The position numbers were made by a program, and so were the translations under genes. From positions 1 to 64,000 of the forward strand of contig NZ_JASAUZ010000045.1 in NCBI RefSeq assembly GCF_030162935.1: 64,000 bases of DNA. Reading direction: 5' to 3'. Source of the DNA: Comamonas halotolerans (GTDB lineage: Bacteria > Pseudomonadota > Gammaproteobacteria > Burkholderiales > Burkholderiaceae_C). Position 1 is the first letter of the stretch, and each line of letters begins with the position of its first letter. This document shows positions 1-9,768 of this stretch, piece by piece. A model generated the notes under the pieces. It had not been told where the DNA came from. It did not search any database and saw nothing but the letters and a program-made list of their open reading frames with translations.

Positions 1-49
1 ATTTGAGGGGGGGTGAGATAAAGAACTGGGGGATCCAGGCGCTCCTTTT

Positions 50-835
50 TCATGAAGTCTCGGATTTCTGGCCCAGATACAGGCGACCGTCCACAAACAC
101 ATTCACCACACCTTGTTCAAACTGTGTCCAGCACTCATTTTTGGTAAGCGGTGCAGTGACAATGACTGCGACTTTGTCATTGGGCGTGGTTTCGCTGGAG
201 AAGTCCACGCTCAGGTCTTCATCGGCCAGATGGGCTGAGGCAAAGGGGTGGCAACGCTCGGTATAAAAGAGGTTGCTTGTGGCATGGGACCATAGAGCCT
301 CGCCGTTGGAGAGCAGGAAATTGAACGTGCCGTGCGGTGAGATGCGCGATGCCAGCTCTTGCAGCGTGAGGGTGAGCTCTTCAATGCTGGGTACGCCAGC
401 GTGCGATTTCCACAACTCTTGCATGATCCAACAAAATGCCAATTCACTGTCAGTGCTGCCAATAGGGTGAAAGTGCGTGTGCAGTTTGGGCGCGAAGTTC
501 TTCAAATCGCCATTGTGGGCAAATACCCAGTTCCGTCCCCACAATTCACGCACAAAGGGGTGGCAGTTTTGCAGACTGACCACTCCTTGAGTAGCTTTGC
601 GGATGTGGGCGATGACATTCTGGCTTTTGATGGGGTACTGGCGAATCAGCTGTGCAACAGGGGAGTCAATGGCGCGCTCGTGGTCCACAAAATGACGCAG
701 ACCTTTGTCCTCGAAGAACGCAATGCCCCAGCCATCAGTGTGATCACCCGTATTGCCCGCACGCTGCGCAAAGCCGCTGAAGCTAAAGCGCACATCGGTG
801 GGGGTGTTGCAGTTCATTCCTAGCAGCTGGCACAT
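50..835 (-). CDS. Class II glutamine amidotransferase (YafJ-like)
   Basis: Predicted 261-residue Ntn-type glutamine amidotransferase. The start at 835 is chosen because it gives MCQLLGMNC, which puts the catalytic cysteine at position 2 after the initiator Met, as the family requires; the frame stays open 8 codons further upstream, but that would bury the nucleophile. Visible family features are HTDGWGIAFFED (about residues 32-43), the AHIRKAT segment and the conserved FAHNGDL. These match the YafJ/GATase_4 group, stand-alone glutaminase-like domains without a fused synthase. The physiological acceptor is unknown for most members. It lies 77 bases downstream of the efflux-pump gene on the same strand and may be co-transcribed with it. 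The family call is firm; the substrate is not known. Confidence 0.88.
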   Translation of the reverse strand: MCQLLGMNCNTPTDVRFSFSGFAQRAGNTGDHTDGWGIAFFEDKGLRHFVDHERAIDSPVAQLIRQYPIKSQNVIAHIRKATQGVVSLQNCHPFVRELWGRNWVFAHNGDLKNFAPKLHTHFHPIGSTDSELAFCWIMQELWKSHAGVPSIEELTLTLQELASRISPHGTFNFLLSNGEALWSHATSNLFYTERCHPFASAHLADEDLSVDFSSETTPNDKVAVIVTAPLTKNECWTQFEQGVVNVFVDGRLYLGQKSETS

Positions 836-912
836 AGGCGCGGATTCCGTCTCAAGCAATCAAAGGTATATAGCCTAACGTGCTTGTAGGTGTTCTTGTG
901 GCAAGCTACAGC

Positions 913-2373
913 TTAAGAAGCGGTTTTGCTGCTGGGAGAGCGTAGCTGGGTTGCTGCGGCGAAAGCCAGCAAGCACAGCACGGTGAGCATGACAAAGCTT
1001 TCATGAAACGCGGCAACGCGTGCCTGTAAGTCAGTCAAACTTGGATTGGCGGCTTGTACCGCCAGACGCCATTCAAGAACGATGCCGCACAGGCCTACAC
1101 CAATGGCTCCGCCCAGCATACGAATAAAGCTGATGGTGCTGGCACCTTGGGCGATGAGTGCTTTGTCCAGTGGGCGCATGGCGCCCAGATTCAAGCTGGG
1201 CAAGATAAATCCAAGGCCAACACGACCGACCACAATAAAGCTGGCCAGCAGCCACAGTGCCATGCTTGGTCCTGCCCACAGCATCAGGCCAAAAGAAATT
1301 GCCAGCAGTAGCATGCCGATGCTGACCAGCCAGTGGGTGGGCTGCTTATCAGCCATGCGGCCTACCAGAGGAATGGTGATGGCCAGTACGATGCCTGCAG
1401 GCAGCAGCAAGTTACCGGCATAACTGGCCGAAAGTCCCATGCCCATTTGAATAAATAGGGGCAGCAGATAGGTGGAGCCAAACATCGCCGTGCCATAAAT
1501 GAAAGCGACGATACAACCCATGACAAAAGGCTTGTAGGCGAACAGTCGCAAATCCATCAACGGTTTGCGCTGGGTGTGCAGCAAACGCCGTTGCCACATG
1601 ACAAAACCAATCAGGCAGAGCAGTGAAATTGCCAACAGGAATGCGGCATGGACATGGTTGTGGTGGAAGGCGACCAAAGCATTGAGCATGCCGAGGGTAC
1701 CCACAGTCACCAGCCCCAGGCCCAGCACATCGAGCTTGTTTCCGCTGGCTTGTGCAGTCCCGTCGGGGGATGAGGTCGGTACGAATTTCCAGGCCAGCCA
1801 AAGAGAAAGCAGGCACGGCGGCACCACCATGAAGAATGTGCTGCGCCAGCCCATCCAGTCCACCAGCATGCCCCCCAAAGCAGGCGCAATTGCAGGTGCC
1901 AGCACCACACCCATGCCAAACATACCACCAGCACGTCCTTGTTCTGTAGGTTTGAAAGCGCGCAGGATGATGACGGCCGGAATTGGCTGGATGATGCCTG
2001 CGGCAACCCCTTCTGCCAGGCGAGACAGGAGTAGCAGTTCAAAGTGCTGGGCAATGCCGCCAGCAATGCCGCCGGCCATGAGCAGGCCAATAGCGTAGGC
2101 GTACGTGGCGCGATAGCCAAAGCGCGAAAGCATCCATGGCGTTATGAGCATGGCTACGGTAGATGCCACCATAAATGCCGAAGTGATCCACTGCGCCCGT
2201 TCTTGTCCCAGGTGGAAATAGTCGCTGATAGCAGGGATGGCGACATTGACGCTGGTGGATGGAATGATGGATGCAATCGTGCCTACCATCAGCGCCATCA
2301 GCAGCAGCCAGCGGTAGTGTTCGCCATAACGTGTTTTCAGAGCGTCAGTGGGACTGGGGGCGAACAAGGACAT
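913..2373 (-). CDS. MFS multidrug efflux transporter, DHA2 (EmrB-type) family
   Basis: Inner-membrane proton-driven exporter of 486 residues. The length and spacing of hydrophobic stretches fit the 14-helix DHA2 family. Typical signatures are visible: VNVAIPAISDYF in helix 1, WITSAFMVASTVAMLI, the motif-A-like LSRFGYR, and the drug-exporter segment GMFGMGVVLAPAIAPALGG with W-RSTFF after it. No membrane-fusion (EmrA) or outer-membrane partner is adjacent, so it may act alone or with a partner elsewhere. The upstream CWC gene ends 47 bases before its start and the amidotransferase follows, so a small minus-strand operon is possible. The substrate cannot be inferred. Confidence 0.9.
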   Translation of the reverse strand: MSLFAPSPTDALKTRYGEHYRWLLLMALMVGTIASIIPSTSVNVAIPAISDYFHLGQERAQWITSAFMVASTVAMLITPWMLSRFGYRATYAYAIGLLMAGGIAGGIAQHFELLLLSRLAEGVAAGIIQPIPAVIILRAFKPTEQGRAGGMFGMGVVLAPAIAPALGGMLVDWMGWRSTFFMVVPPCLLSLWLAWKFVPTSSPDGTAQASGNKLDVLGLGLVTVGTLGMLNALVAFHHNHVHAAFLLAISLLCLIGFVMWQRRLLHTQRKPLMDLRLFAYKPFVMGCIVAFIYGTAMFGSTYLLPLFIQMGMGLSASYAGNLLLPAGIVLAITIPLVGRMADKQPTHWLVSIGMLLLAISFGLMLWAGPSMALWLLASFIVVGRVGLGFILPSLNLGAMRPLDKALIAQGASTISFIRMLGGAIGVGLCGIVLEWRLAVQAANPSLTDLQARVAAFHESFVMLTVLCLLAFAAATQLRSPSSKTAS

Positions 2374-2420
2374 GAGAAACCTAAACTCAAAAAAGGCGAA
2401 AGGGTTCGCAGCCTACGCGT

Positions 2421-2636
2421 TTACGTATCGCTTGGCATGTCAGTTGGTGACACTTGTCCACAGTGCGCGCAGATACACGCCTTGCCACGTGACTCAGTAG
2501 GAATTTTTTCCAAGGCCTGCGGGGCAATCCTGGATTGCATGCACCAGCACGTTTCGGCAGGCAAGCCTGCTGCGACAGCGCATTGGTTTGCTTGACCACA
2601 CAAGGGGCAAGCCTGAGGATTGATTGCAGATAGCAT
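2421..2636 (-). CDS. Cysteine-rich CWC family protein
   Basis: Small 71-residue protein with the pattern of the cysteine-rich CWC family: CPLCG near the N terminus, then CWC, then CICAHCG near the C terminus, which suggests a compact metal-binding (probably zinc) fold. The start at 2636 gives MLSAINPQACPLCG, the usual short N terminus; the frame is open upstream to 2750 but that part is not family-like. No clear ribosome binding site is visible. The gene sits between the ChaN-like gene and the efflux pump on the same strand. The function of this family is unknown. Confidence 0.72.
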   Translation of the reverse strand: MLSAINPQACPLCGQANQCAVAAGLPAETCWCMQSRIAPQALEKIPTESRGKACICAHCGQVSPTDMPSDT

Positions 2637-2765
2637 GGGGCAGCAGTGTAGGTGCGAGCGCGCAAGTTTGAGTGTTCCAGGGGGAATAGCGCACGCCTGA
2701 GCCTGGGTGGGACAGAAGTAGCAAGCCTGCCCCGGGCTCCCTCCATGCACTGGATTGGATACTGC

Positions 2766-3599
2766 TTATTTTTTCAATTGATGCCACTGTGCTTTCAGCG
2801 CAGTGCAGTGGTCTTTCTCCGGTACCGCGGGGGTACGCACGATGAAGTCGCTGTCTTGCGGTACAGATTGTGGCTTATCGCCCGCCTGGCCAATGGCAAC
2901 GGTGGCATGCACATGAGCAGGGAGCCAGGTAGGAATGCCAATGCTGCGCAGAACATGGCCACGGCCTGCAATCAGTACCACCGTTTTAGCGGGCTGCAAG
3001 AGGCTGGTGGCTGTTTGTGCCATGCGAGCATCTTTGGCTAGCTGAATGCGCGCCATGGGCGCAATCTGGTGCTCAGGCAGCAGATCACAATGGCCGGACC
3101 GAATGGCATCGCGCTGACGGTCCCATGCAGTAGCAGGCAGGTGACTGTCCCAGAGGGTTTGTTGCATCACCTCTTTCATATGCATGCGCGGCAGATTTCC
3201 CCCGAATATCGGCACCCCGGCGCGCACGGCAGCCATCACGGATGGGCCATAGGCTTTCCACGGCCAACCCTCGTCATTCCACTTCAGGGTTTGCTGTACC
3301 TCAGACTCTGTTGCAGTGGCAGCTAGGCCTTGAGTGTCATAGCCATGGTCCGCCATCTCCAGTACTACGGCGCCTAGCTGCTGGCGTTTTATCAGGCCCT
3401 GGATAGTGGCCAGCTGCCATTGCTGGTGTTCGGGAGCGTCGTGTTGCTCGCCCAGAAGCAGGATGGCAGGCAAGGAAGCTGTGCTCAGATGCTGCTGCCA
3501 TTGCACGGAGTCCATGAAGGATGGCATGTGCACAGTGCTGCATGCGGCAAGAATCCATCCACTGACAAGAGCGGAAAACAAGGGGCGAAGCGCATGCAT
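2766..3599 (-). CDS. ChaN-like lipoprotein (heme/iron-associated)
   Basis: 277-residue predicted lipoprotein. The start at 3599 gives a short signal peptide ending in LAAC, so Cys20 would be lipidated. The mature part carries hallmarks of the ChaN / DUF399 fold: LLLGEQHDAPEHQ (about residues 47-59), VVLEMADHGYD, and the repeated G(E/G)H-type segment LIAGRGHVLRS near the C terminus. Campylobacter ChaN binds heme cofacially; extending that role here is inference. The frame stays open about 80 codons upstream of 3599, but that stretch has no signal-peptide character. It is followed by the CWC gene on the same strand. Confidence 0.85.
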   Translation of the reverse strand: MHALRPLFSALVSGWILAACSTVHMPSFMDSVQWQQHLSTASLPAILLLGEQHDAPEHQQWQLATIQGLIKRQQLGAVVLEMADHGYDTQGLAATATESEVQQTLKWNDEGWPWKAYGPSVMAAVRAGVPIFGGNLPRMHMKEVMQQTLWDSHLPATAWDRQRDAIRSGHCDLLPEHQIAPMARIQLAKDARMAQTATSLLQPAKTVVLIAGRGHVLRSIGIPTWLPAHVHATVAIGQAGDKPQSVPQDSDFIVRTPAVPEKDHCTALKAQWHQLKK

Positions 3600-4086
3600 G
3601 ATTTTGATCCTCAGCTTTGCCAAATTTGCCTGTGGGTATGAAGCGCGCATGGTATCAATGGACCTGGGACCTATGCGAGGGCTCTGTGATGTCACGTGGA
3701 AGCGGACGTTCGCACGGATGCTTGTGTAGGGTAGCAGCCCTTTCGTTCGAAGTGCAGCTTCGTTATAGACCGAATCCGCAGCAAGGTAGCGCCGCCCGGG
3801 TATGCCAAGAGCCAGGCTTTCGCCCATCTTGCTTTCACCTGCGGGCAATGTGTTGGGTGAAGTATGCGTAGGTGGGAGCCTTCAATGCTGTTTTGGGCGA
3901 CTCAAACAATCCAGCCACACTCTCTGAATGCCACAACCATATCCCTCAACTGGATTGACGTATCAAGGTGCGTAGCTCTGGGGATCATTGTGCACTCTCT
4001 GGGAGAGATGCTGCCATTTTCGGTTTCTGGTTGATGATGTGCAGAAAGATGGGGTGCAGAACTTTGCTTGCTCCACGCTCCCAAAC
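3600..4086. other. Intergenic region without a supported gene
   Basis: About 490 bases between the start of the ChaN-like gene and the terminator of malate synthase. Open frames on both strands here (for example minus strand 3902-4195) have no recognisable protein character or ribosome binding site. The 3600-3850 part must contain the promoter of the ChaN-like gene; no convincing -35/-10 pair was identified. Confidence 0.5.
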
Positions 4087-4111
4087 AAAAGGCACCCGAA
4101 GGTGCCTTTTT
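4087..4111 (-). terminator. Intrinsic terminator of glcB
   Basis: The inverted repeat AAAAGGCACC / GGTGCCTTTTT with loop CGAA lies 54 bases past the stop codon of malate synthase. It is flanked by A and T tracts, so it could terminate on either strand, but only the minus-strand gene ends here. Confidence 0.85.
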
Positions 4112-4164
4112 CCAAATGCACGGGTCTCTAACCCTTATGCATGAAGTGCCAGAAGCGTCGCGCT

Positions 4165-6357
4165 TTAAGCACCAGCCTTGACCTTCAGACGCCATGCGTG
4201 CAACAGTGGCTCGGTGTAGCCAGAAGGTTGGGCCACGCCCTTGAACACCAAGTCCAGCGCCGCTTGCATGGCTGCTCCTGTGGGGTTGGCAGCCAGGCTT
4301 TTGTAAGCTGCATCACCGGCGTTTTGCTGGTCCACCACCTTGGCCATGCGAGCAAAGGTTTCTCGCACTTGCGCCTCGGTCACCACGCCGTGCAACAGCC
4401 AGTTGGCAATGTGCTGGCTGGAGATGCGCAATGTGGCGCGATCTTCCATCAGGCCCACGTTGTGGATGTCTGGAACCTTGGAGCAGCCTACGCCCTGATC
4501 CACCCAGCGCACCACATAGCCCAGAATGCCTTGGACGTTGTTGTCCAGCTCTTGCTGCTTCTCTGCATCGGTCCATTTGGGATCCTTGGCCACAGGAATT
4601 TGCAGCAGGTCGGCCAGAATGTTGGCGCGTTCGGTATCAGCGCTGGTCTTTTCCAGCTCTTTTTGCACATCGGCAACGTTGATCTGGTGATAGTGCAGGG
4701 CGTGCAGGGTGGCTCCGGTGGGCGAAGGCACCCAGGCGGTGTTGGCGCCAGCTTTGGGGTGACCAATCTTCTGCTCCAGCATGGCGGCCATCAGATCGGG
4801 CATGGCCCACATGCCCTTGCCGATCTGAGCGCGGCCACGCAGACCCATGGTCAGGCCAACCAGCACGTTGCTCTTTTCATAAGCTTGCAGCCAAGCGGAT
4901 GCTTTCATGTCGCCCTTGCGCACCATAGGGCCTGCATGCATGGCCGTGTGCATTTCGTCGCCAGTGCGATCCAGGAAGCCGGTGTTGATAAAGGCCACGC
5001 GGGCCGGTGCCGCAGCAATCGCGGCCTTGAGGTTCACGGAAGTGCGGCGCTCTTCGTCCATGATGCCCAGCTTGACGGTGTTTTCCTTCAGGCCCAGCAC
5101 CTGTTCCACACGCGCAAACAGCTCATTGGCAAAGGCCACTTCGGCGGGCCCGTGCATTTTGGGCTTGACGATGTAGACGCTTCCGGTGCGGCTGTTGCGG
5201 ATGCCATTGGCTCCCAGGCCCTTGAGGTCATGGATGGCAATGGTGGTGGTGATCATGGCATCCATGATGCCTTCAGGAATTTCTTTGCCCTCAACACCCC
5301 ACAGAATGGCGGGGTTGGTCATCAGGTGGCCCACATTGCGCACAAACATCAGCGAGCGGCCATGCAGCTTCACGGGCTGACCATTGGCGCCGGTGTAGGT
5401 GCGATCGCCGTTCAGGCCGCGGGTCACGGTTTTGCCGCCCTTGTCGAATGACTCTGTGAGTGTGCCCTTCAGGATGCCCAGCCAGTTGCTGTAGCCGAGC
5501 ACCTTGTCTTCAGCATCGACGGCCGCGACAGAATCTTCCAGGTCCAGAATGGTCGACACAGCTGCTTCCACCACCACGTCGGACACGCCAGCTGCATCGC
5601 TTTGGCCGATGGGGGTGGACTTGTTGATGATGATGTCAATGTGAAGCCCGTTATTTTTCAGCAGCACCGAAGAGGGCGCTGCGGCATCACCCTGGTAACC
5701 GACGAACTTGTCAGCGTCTTTCAGGTGGGTGGTGCTGCCATCTTTCAAGGCGATGGTCAGCTTGCGGTCTTCCACCTTGTAGGCGGTGGCATCTTTGTGC
5801 GAGCCTGCAGCCAAAGGTGCGGCCTGGTCCAGGAAGTTGCGTGCAAACTCAATGACTTTGGCACCACGCACAGGGTTGTAGCCCTTGCCTTTTTCTGCGC
5901 CATTTTCTTCACTGATGGCGTCGGTACCGTACAGCGCGTCATACAGGGATCCCCAGCGGGCGTTGGCTGCGTTCAGGGCGTAGCGTGCATTGAGGATGGG
6001 AACCACCAGTTGAGGGCCAGCCATGGTTGCCAGCTCTGCATCGACGTTTTCAGTGGTGGCCTTGGCATCCTTGGGTTGTTCGACCAGATAGCCAATCTGG
6101 GCCAGAAACTTTTGATATCCCGCCATGTCTGCGATGGGCCCAGGGTTGGCTTTGTGCCAGGTGTCCAGTTCTGCCTGAATGCGATCGCGTTCGGCCAGCA
6201 GTGCAGCATTTTTTGGAGCCAGATCGCTCACGATGGCATCAAAGCCCTTCCAGAACGTGGCTGCATCCACGCCTGTGCCGGGCAGCACTTGCTCATTGAT
6301 AAAGGTGTGCAGTTCGTTGGCAACTTGCAAACCGTGGACTTGGGTGCGTGCAGTCAT
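4165..6357 (-). CDS. glcB: Malate synthase G
   Basis: 730-residue enzyme condensing glyoxylate with acetyl-CoA to malate in the glyoxylate/glycolate pathway; cytosolic. The length fits isoform G (about 720-730), not the shorter isoform A. Family segments are present: [56 protein letters not shown] and the C-terminal region with [20 protein letters not shown]. The start at 6357 is preceded by AAGGAG at a good distance; the frame is open 24 codons further upstream. It is divergent from a LysR regulator, a typical arrangement for a regulator-target pair. No other glycolate genes are adjacent. Confidence 0.97.
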   Translation of the reverse strand: MTARTQVHGLQVANELHTFINEQVLPGTGVDAATFWKGFDAIVSDLAPKNAALLAERDRIQAELDTWHKANPGPIADMAGYQKFLAQIGYLVEQPKDAKATTENVDAELATMAGPQLVVPILNARYALNAANARWGSLYDALYGTDAISEENGAEKGKGYNPVRGAKVIEFARNFLDQAAPLAAGSHKDATAYKVEDRKLTIALKDGSTTHLKDADKFVGYQGDAAAPSSVLLKNNGLHIDIIINKSTPIGQSDAAGVSDVVVEAAVSTILDLEDSVAAVDAEDKVLGYSNWLGILKGTLTESFDKGGKTVTRGLNGDRTYTGANGQPVKLHGRSLMFVRNVGHLMTNPAILWGVEGKEIPEGIMDAMITTTIAIHDLKGLGANGIRNSRTGSVYIVKPKMHGPAEVAFANELFARVEQVLGLKENTVKLGIMDEERRTSVNLKAAIAAAPARVAFINTGFLDRTGDEMHTAMHAGPMVRKGDMKASAWLQAYEKSNVLVGLTMGLRGRAQIGKGMWAMPDLMAAMLEQKIGHPKAGANTAWVPSPTGATLHALHYHQINVADVQKELEKTSADTERANILADLLQIPVAKDPKWTDAEKQQELDNNVQGILGYVVRWVDQGVGCSKVPDIHNVGLMEDRATLRISSQHIANWLLHGVVTEAQVRETFARMAKVVDQQNAGDAAYKSLAANPTGAAMQAALDLVFKGVAQPSGYTEPLLHAWRLKVKAGA

Positions 6358-6449
6358 GGAGGGTGCTCCTTGGATCATTGATAAGCCATGGCTCCATAGC
6401 TTGGAGCCTTCGCTGCCACTGTATTGCAAATCCAGGAGTTAATAAATCG

Positions 6450-6482
6450 TGCAAAAAGTGCAGAACTGATGACTTTTATGCA
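6450..6482. promoter_or_regulatory. Candidate operator between glcB and the LysR gene
   Basis: The divergent intergenic region holds an imperfect inverted repeat, TGCAAAAAGT at 6450-6459 facing ACTTTTATGCA at 6472-6482, and a further similar copy, TGCAAAAGTGAGCA, starts at 6479. LysR-type regulators typically bind such AT-rich interrupted dyads between their own gene and the target. This is inference from position and symmetry only. Confidence 0.4.
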
Positions 6483-6595
6483 AAAGTGAGCAACACTTGT
6501 GCTGTCATGCAGGGTGCCTGCGATCTTGAAAACATAGCTTCTAATGCTGTCGTTATCAGCGTTAGAGCCAGTCTGATGCATAAGTTGTTGCTGCC

Positions 6596-7528
6596 ATGGA
6601 CAAGCTCAAAGCCTTTGAATCCTTTGTTTCTGTTGCCACCAAAGGCAGTTTGACAGCAGCCGCCAAGGCTGAGGGCGTGGCGCCTGCCATCATGGGGCGG
6701 CGTCTGGATGCCCTGGAAGAGCATTTGGGCGTCAAGCTCATGGTGCGCACCACGCGGCGCATCAGTCTCACCCATGAAGGCAGCGCCTTTTTGGAGGATT
6801 GCCAGCGTTTGCTGGCCGATGTGGCCAATGCGGAGGCCAGCGTATCTGCAGGAGGGGTGAAAGCCACGGGACATTTGAGACTGACGGCACCTGCAGGTTT
6901 TGGCCGTCGCCATGTGGCCCCGCTGGTACCGCTGTTTCATGACATGCACCCCGATGTCACCATTTCGCTCAATCTGAGCGATCGCGTAGTTGATCTGGCT
7001 GGAGAGGGCTATGACTGTGCGGTGCGGGTGGGCGACTTGCCGGACTCATCCTTGATCAGCGTGCGCATGGCAGACAATCGACGCCTGTGTGTGGCGACGC
7101 CTGCTTATCTGCAAGGCCATGGCACACCCAAGCATCCGTCAGAGCTGGCGCAGCACCGCTGTCTGACGCTGTCCAGTGATGCTTCCCAAACCCGGGGCTG
7201 GGCGTTTCGTCTGCCCAGCCGCGATGGGGGGACGGAGGTTGTGCACTTCAAACCTGCCGGGCCGCTGGATTGCTCCGATGGGCAGGTGCTGCATGATTGG
7301 TGCCTGGGTGGCTGGGGCGTGGCCTGGCGCAGTACCTGGGAGGTGGAGGCAGAAATTGCTGCGGGCCGACTGGTTGAGGTGTTGGCTGACTTTGCTGCGC
7401 CGCCTAACGGTATCTACTTGGTATTTCCACAGCGCAAGCACATGACTTTGCGGCTACGCTTATGGATGGATTATCTCAAGGGCCAGTATGAGCGCCCTGA
7501 GTTTTGGAGCAAAGGCGTACAACGATGA
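6596..7528 (+). CDS. LysR-family transcriptional regulator
   Basis: 310 residues with an N-terminal winged HTH (about 1-60; MDKLKAFESFV, then SLTAAAKAEGVAPA and LGVKLMVRTTRRISLT) and a C-terminal periplasmic-binding-like effector domain starting with GHLRLTAPAGFGRRHVAPL (about 97-115). It closely resembles the AaeR/CrgA-like subgroup with short linkers. Its divergent position to glcB suggests it controls malate synthase. The stop codon overlaps the start of the DUF2214 gene (ATGA), so the two are translationally coupled. The effector is unknown. Confidence 0.93.
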   Translation: MDKLKAFESFVSVATKGSLTAAAKAEGVAPAIMGRRLDALEEHLGVKLMVRTTRRISLTHEGSAFLEDCQRLLADVANAEASVSAGGVKATGHLRLTAPAGFGRRHVAPLVPLFHDMHPDVTISLNLSDRVVDLAGEGYDCAVRVGDLPDSSLISVRMADNRRLCVATPAYLQGHGTPKHPSELAQHRCLTLSSDASQTRGWAFRLPSRDGGTEVVHFKPAGPLDCSDGQVLHDWCLGGWGVAWRSTWEVEAEIAAGRLVEVLADFAAPPNGIYLVFPQRKHMTLRLRLWMDYLKGQYERPEFWSKGVQR

Positions 7529-7971
7529 CCCTGGAAGCAATTTTGGCCAGCCTGCATTTGCTGGCTATTTTGACCTTGGTGGTGTTTCTTTCCAGCGAGG
7601 CGGCTTTGTGTCGCGTGGAGTGGATGAGCGAAGCGGTGGTGCGCCGCTTGGCAAGGCTGGACATGATTTACGGGCTGGCAGCGCTGGCACTTTTGCTTAC
7701 GGGTATTGCGCGCATAGTCTGGGGGGCAAAAGGGCTGACCTGGTATGTCTCGCAGCCTTTGTTTCACCTGAAGATGTTGCTGTTTTTTGTAACAGCCGTC
7801 ATGTCTTTGCGCCCCACATTCACCATACGCAAATGGGTGAAAGCCTTGAATGTCGCAGGTACTTTGCCACAGCCAGAGTCGGTGCGCTTTGTGCGCAAGT
7901 GGATCATGGTGCAGGCGCACATCATTCCTGTGATTGCTGTCATCGCAGTGTTCTGGGCACGCGGGATGTAA
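7525..7971 (+). CDS. DUF2214 family integral membrane protein
   Basis: 148-residue protein with about four hydrophobic helices (roughly residues 1-24, 42-65, 75-95 and 125-146). The pattern MTLEAILASLHLL, then LARLDMIYGLAA and LTWYVSQPLFHLKMLLF, matches the DUF2214 family of small bacterial membrane proteins of unknown function. The start at 7525 is chosen because it overlaps the LysR stop as ATGA; an in-frame upstream start at 7504 would lie inside the regulator gene. Co-transcription with the LysR gene is likely. Confidence 0.82.
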   Translation: MTLEAILASLHLLAILTLVVFLSSEAALCRVEWMSEAVVRRLARLDMIYGLAALALLLTGIARIVWGAKGLTWYVSQPLFHLKMLLFFVTAVMSLRPTFTIRKWVKALNVAGTLPQPESVRFVRKWIMVQAHIIPVIAVIAVFWARGM

Positions 7972-7981
7972 GCGCATGGAA

Positions 7982-8005
7982 GCCACAGCTTGGGCAAGCT
8001 GTGGC
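7982..8005 (+). repeat. Perfect 10-bp hairpin between the DUF2214 gene and argS
   Basis: GCCACAGCTT and AAGCTGTGGC form a perfect stem around the loop GGGC, starting 10 bases after the DUF2214 stop. No T tract follows, so it is either a U-less terminator-like 3' end or a cis element overlapping the argS promoter. Confidence 0.6.
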
Positions 8006-8020
8006 CTGGGCACGTAAAAT
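7991..8020 (+). promoter_or_regulatory. Candidate argS promoter giving a leaderless mRNA
   Basis: TGGGCA (7991-7996, four of six matches to TTGACA), an 18-base spacer and TAAAAT (8015-8020) lie so that the expected transcription start, about 7 bases after the -10 element, falls on the A of the argS ATG at 8027. No ribosome binding site precedes that ATG, which agrees with a leaderless transcript. Confidence 0.5.
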
Positions 8021-8026
8021 CGCCCG

Positions 8027-9736
8027 ATGCTCTCCGTTAAACAGGATTTGCTCGCAGCTTTGGCTGCTGAGCTCGAAACATTGTCGCCCGGCGCAGGTGC
8101 GCGCGCTGCGTTTGAAAACCCCAAGGTGGCTGCCCATGGCGACTTCGCCTGTACAGCGGCCATGCAGTTGGCCAAGCCAATGAAGGCCAATCCCCGAGCC
8201 TTGGGCGAGCAGCTCAAGACTGCGCTGGAAGCGACCGCGGCTTTCCAGAAGTGGGTAGATGCCATTGAAATTGCAGGCCCCGGCTTCTTGAACATCCGTC
8301 TCAAGCCTGCGGCCAAGCAGGAAGTGGTGCGTGAAGTGCTGGGCCAAGCGCAAAAGTTCGGCTACCAGGCAGATCGTGGCGAAAAAGTCTTGGTGGAGTT
8401 TGTGTCTGCCAACCCCACCGGCCCTTTGCACGTGGGTCATGGGCGTCAGGCTGCCATTGGGGACGCCATCAGCAATCTGTATGTCACCCAAGGCTGGAGT
8501 GTGCACCGCGAGTTCTATTACAACGACGCCGGCGTGCAAATTGACACCCTCACCAAGAGCACGCAGCTGCGCGCCAAGGGCTTCAAGCCCGGTGACGAGT
8601 GCTGGCCGACCGACAGCGAGAATCCGCTGGCCAAGAATTTCTACAACGGTGACTACATTGCCGACATTGCGCAGGCGTTCCTGAACAAGGAGACCGTCAA
8701 GGCCGATGACCGTGAGTTCACTGCCAACGGCGATGTGGACGATTATGAAAATATTCGTAACTTTGCCGTCGCCTATCTGCGCAATGAGCAAGACAAAGAC
8801 CTGCAGGCTTTCAACCTCAAGTTTGACCAGTACTATCTGGAATCCAGCCTCTACACCAACGGTTATGTGGAAGATGCGGTCAACCGCCTAATCGCCAATG
8901 GGCACACCTACGAGCAAGACGGTGCGCTGTGGCTCAAGTCCACCGACTACGGTGACGACAAAGACCGCGTGATGCGCAAGACCGATGGCAACTACACCTA
9001 CTTCGTTCCCGATGTGGCCTATCACATCCAGAAGTTCAAGCGTGGCTTCACCAAGGTGGTGAACATTCAGGGGACAGACCATCACGGCACTATTGCCCGC
9101 GTGCGCGCTGGTTTGCAGGCTGCGGATGTGGGCATTCCTGCCGGCTATCCTGACTACGTGCTGCACACCATGGTGCGCGTGGTGCGCAATGGTGAAGAGG
9201 TGAAGATCAGCAAGCGTGCCGGCTCCTATGTGACCTTGCGTGACCTGATCGAATGGACCAGCAAGGATGCCGTGCGCTTCTTCCTGCTCAGCCGCAAGCC
9301 TGACACCGAGTACACCTTTGATGTGGATCTGGCCGTGGCGCAGAACAACGACAATCCGGTGTACTACGTGCAATACGCGCATGCGCGTATTCAGTCGGTA
9401 CTGCGCGCCTGGCAAGAGGCAGGCGGCGCCGGCGTGACGGTGCTCAAGGATGTGGATCTGTCCGCGTTGCAAGGCCCGCAGGCTCAGGCGCTGATGCTGC
9501 TGCTGGCCAAGTACCCAGAAATGCTGACTGCAGCTGCGGCTGGTAATGCACCACATGACGTGACTTTCTACCTGCGTGATTTGGCTTCCGCCTACCATAG
9601 CTACTACGATGCAGAGCGTATCTTGGTGGACGACGAGGCCGTGAAGTTGGCGCGTCTGGCACTGGTCGCTGCAACAGCGCAGGTGCTGCACAATGGCTTG
9701 GCAGTGCTGGGTGTGAGCGCACCTGAGCGCATGTAA
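8027..9736 (+). CDS. argS: Arginyl-tRNA synthetase
   Basis: 569-residue class I aminoacyl-tRNA synthetase charging tRNA-Arg. The class signature appears as [20 protein letters not shown] (HIGH variant HVGH), followed by YNDAG, GTDHHGT and the KMSKS-equivalent VKISKRAG. The N-terminal additional domain specific to ArgS (about residues 1-110) and the C-terminal DALR anticodon-binding helix bundle ([12 protein letters not shown], ending in LGVSAPERM) are both present. Length is normal for the family (E. coli 577). There is no Shine-Dalgarno sequence at the start. A SPOR-domain gene follows 32 bases later. Confidence 0.98.
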   Translation: MLSVKQDLLAALAAELETLSPGAGARAAFENPKVAAHGDFACTAAMQLAKPMKANPRALGEQLKTALEATAAFQKWVDAIEIAGPGFLNIRLKPAAKQEVVREVLGQAQKFGYQADRGEKVLVEFVSANPTGPLHVGHGRQAAIGDAISNLYVTQGWSVHREFYYNDAGVQIDTLTKSTQLRAKGFKPGDECWPTDSENPLAKNFYNGDYIADIAQAFLNKETVKADDREFTANGDVDDYENIRNFAVAYLRNEQDKDLQAFNLKFDQYYLESSLYTNGYVEDAVNRLIANGHTYEQDGALWLKSTDYGDDKDRVMRKTDGNYTYFVPDVAYHIQKFKRGFTKVVNIQGTDHHGTIARVRAGLQAADVGIPAGYPDYVLHTMVRVVRNGEEVKISKRAGSYVTLRDLIEWTSKDAVRFFLLSRKPDTEYTFDVDLAVAQNNDNPVYYVQYAHARIQSVLRAWQEAGGAGVTVLKDVDLSALQGPQAQALMLLLAKYPEMLTAAAAGNAPHDVTFYLRDLASAYHSYYDAERILVDDEAVKLARLALVAATAQVLHNGLAVLGVSAPERM

Positions 9737-9768
9737 GCTCAACAACTAGCAACGTGACAGGCGGTTTT

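Noticed and set aside
4141-5451. Long plus-strand open frame (436 codons) opposite malate synthase
   Set aside because: It lies entirely antisense to a clearly recognisable glcB and shows the His/Gly/Val-rich composition of a shadow frame.
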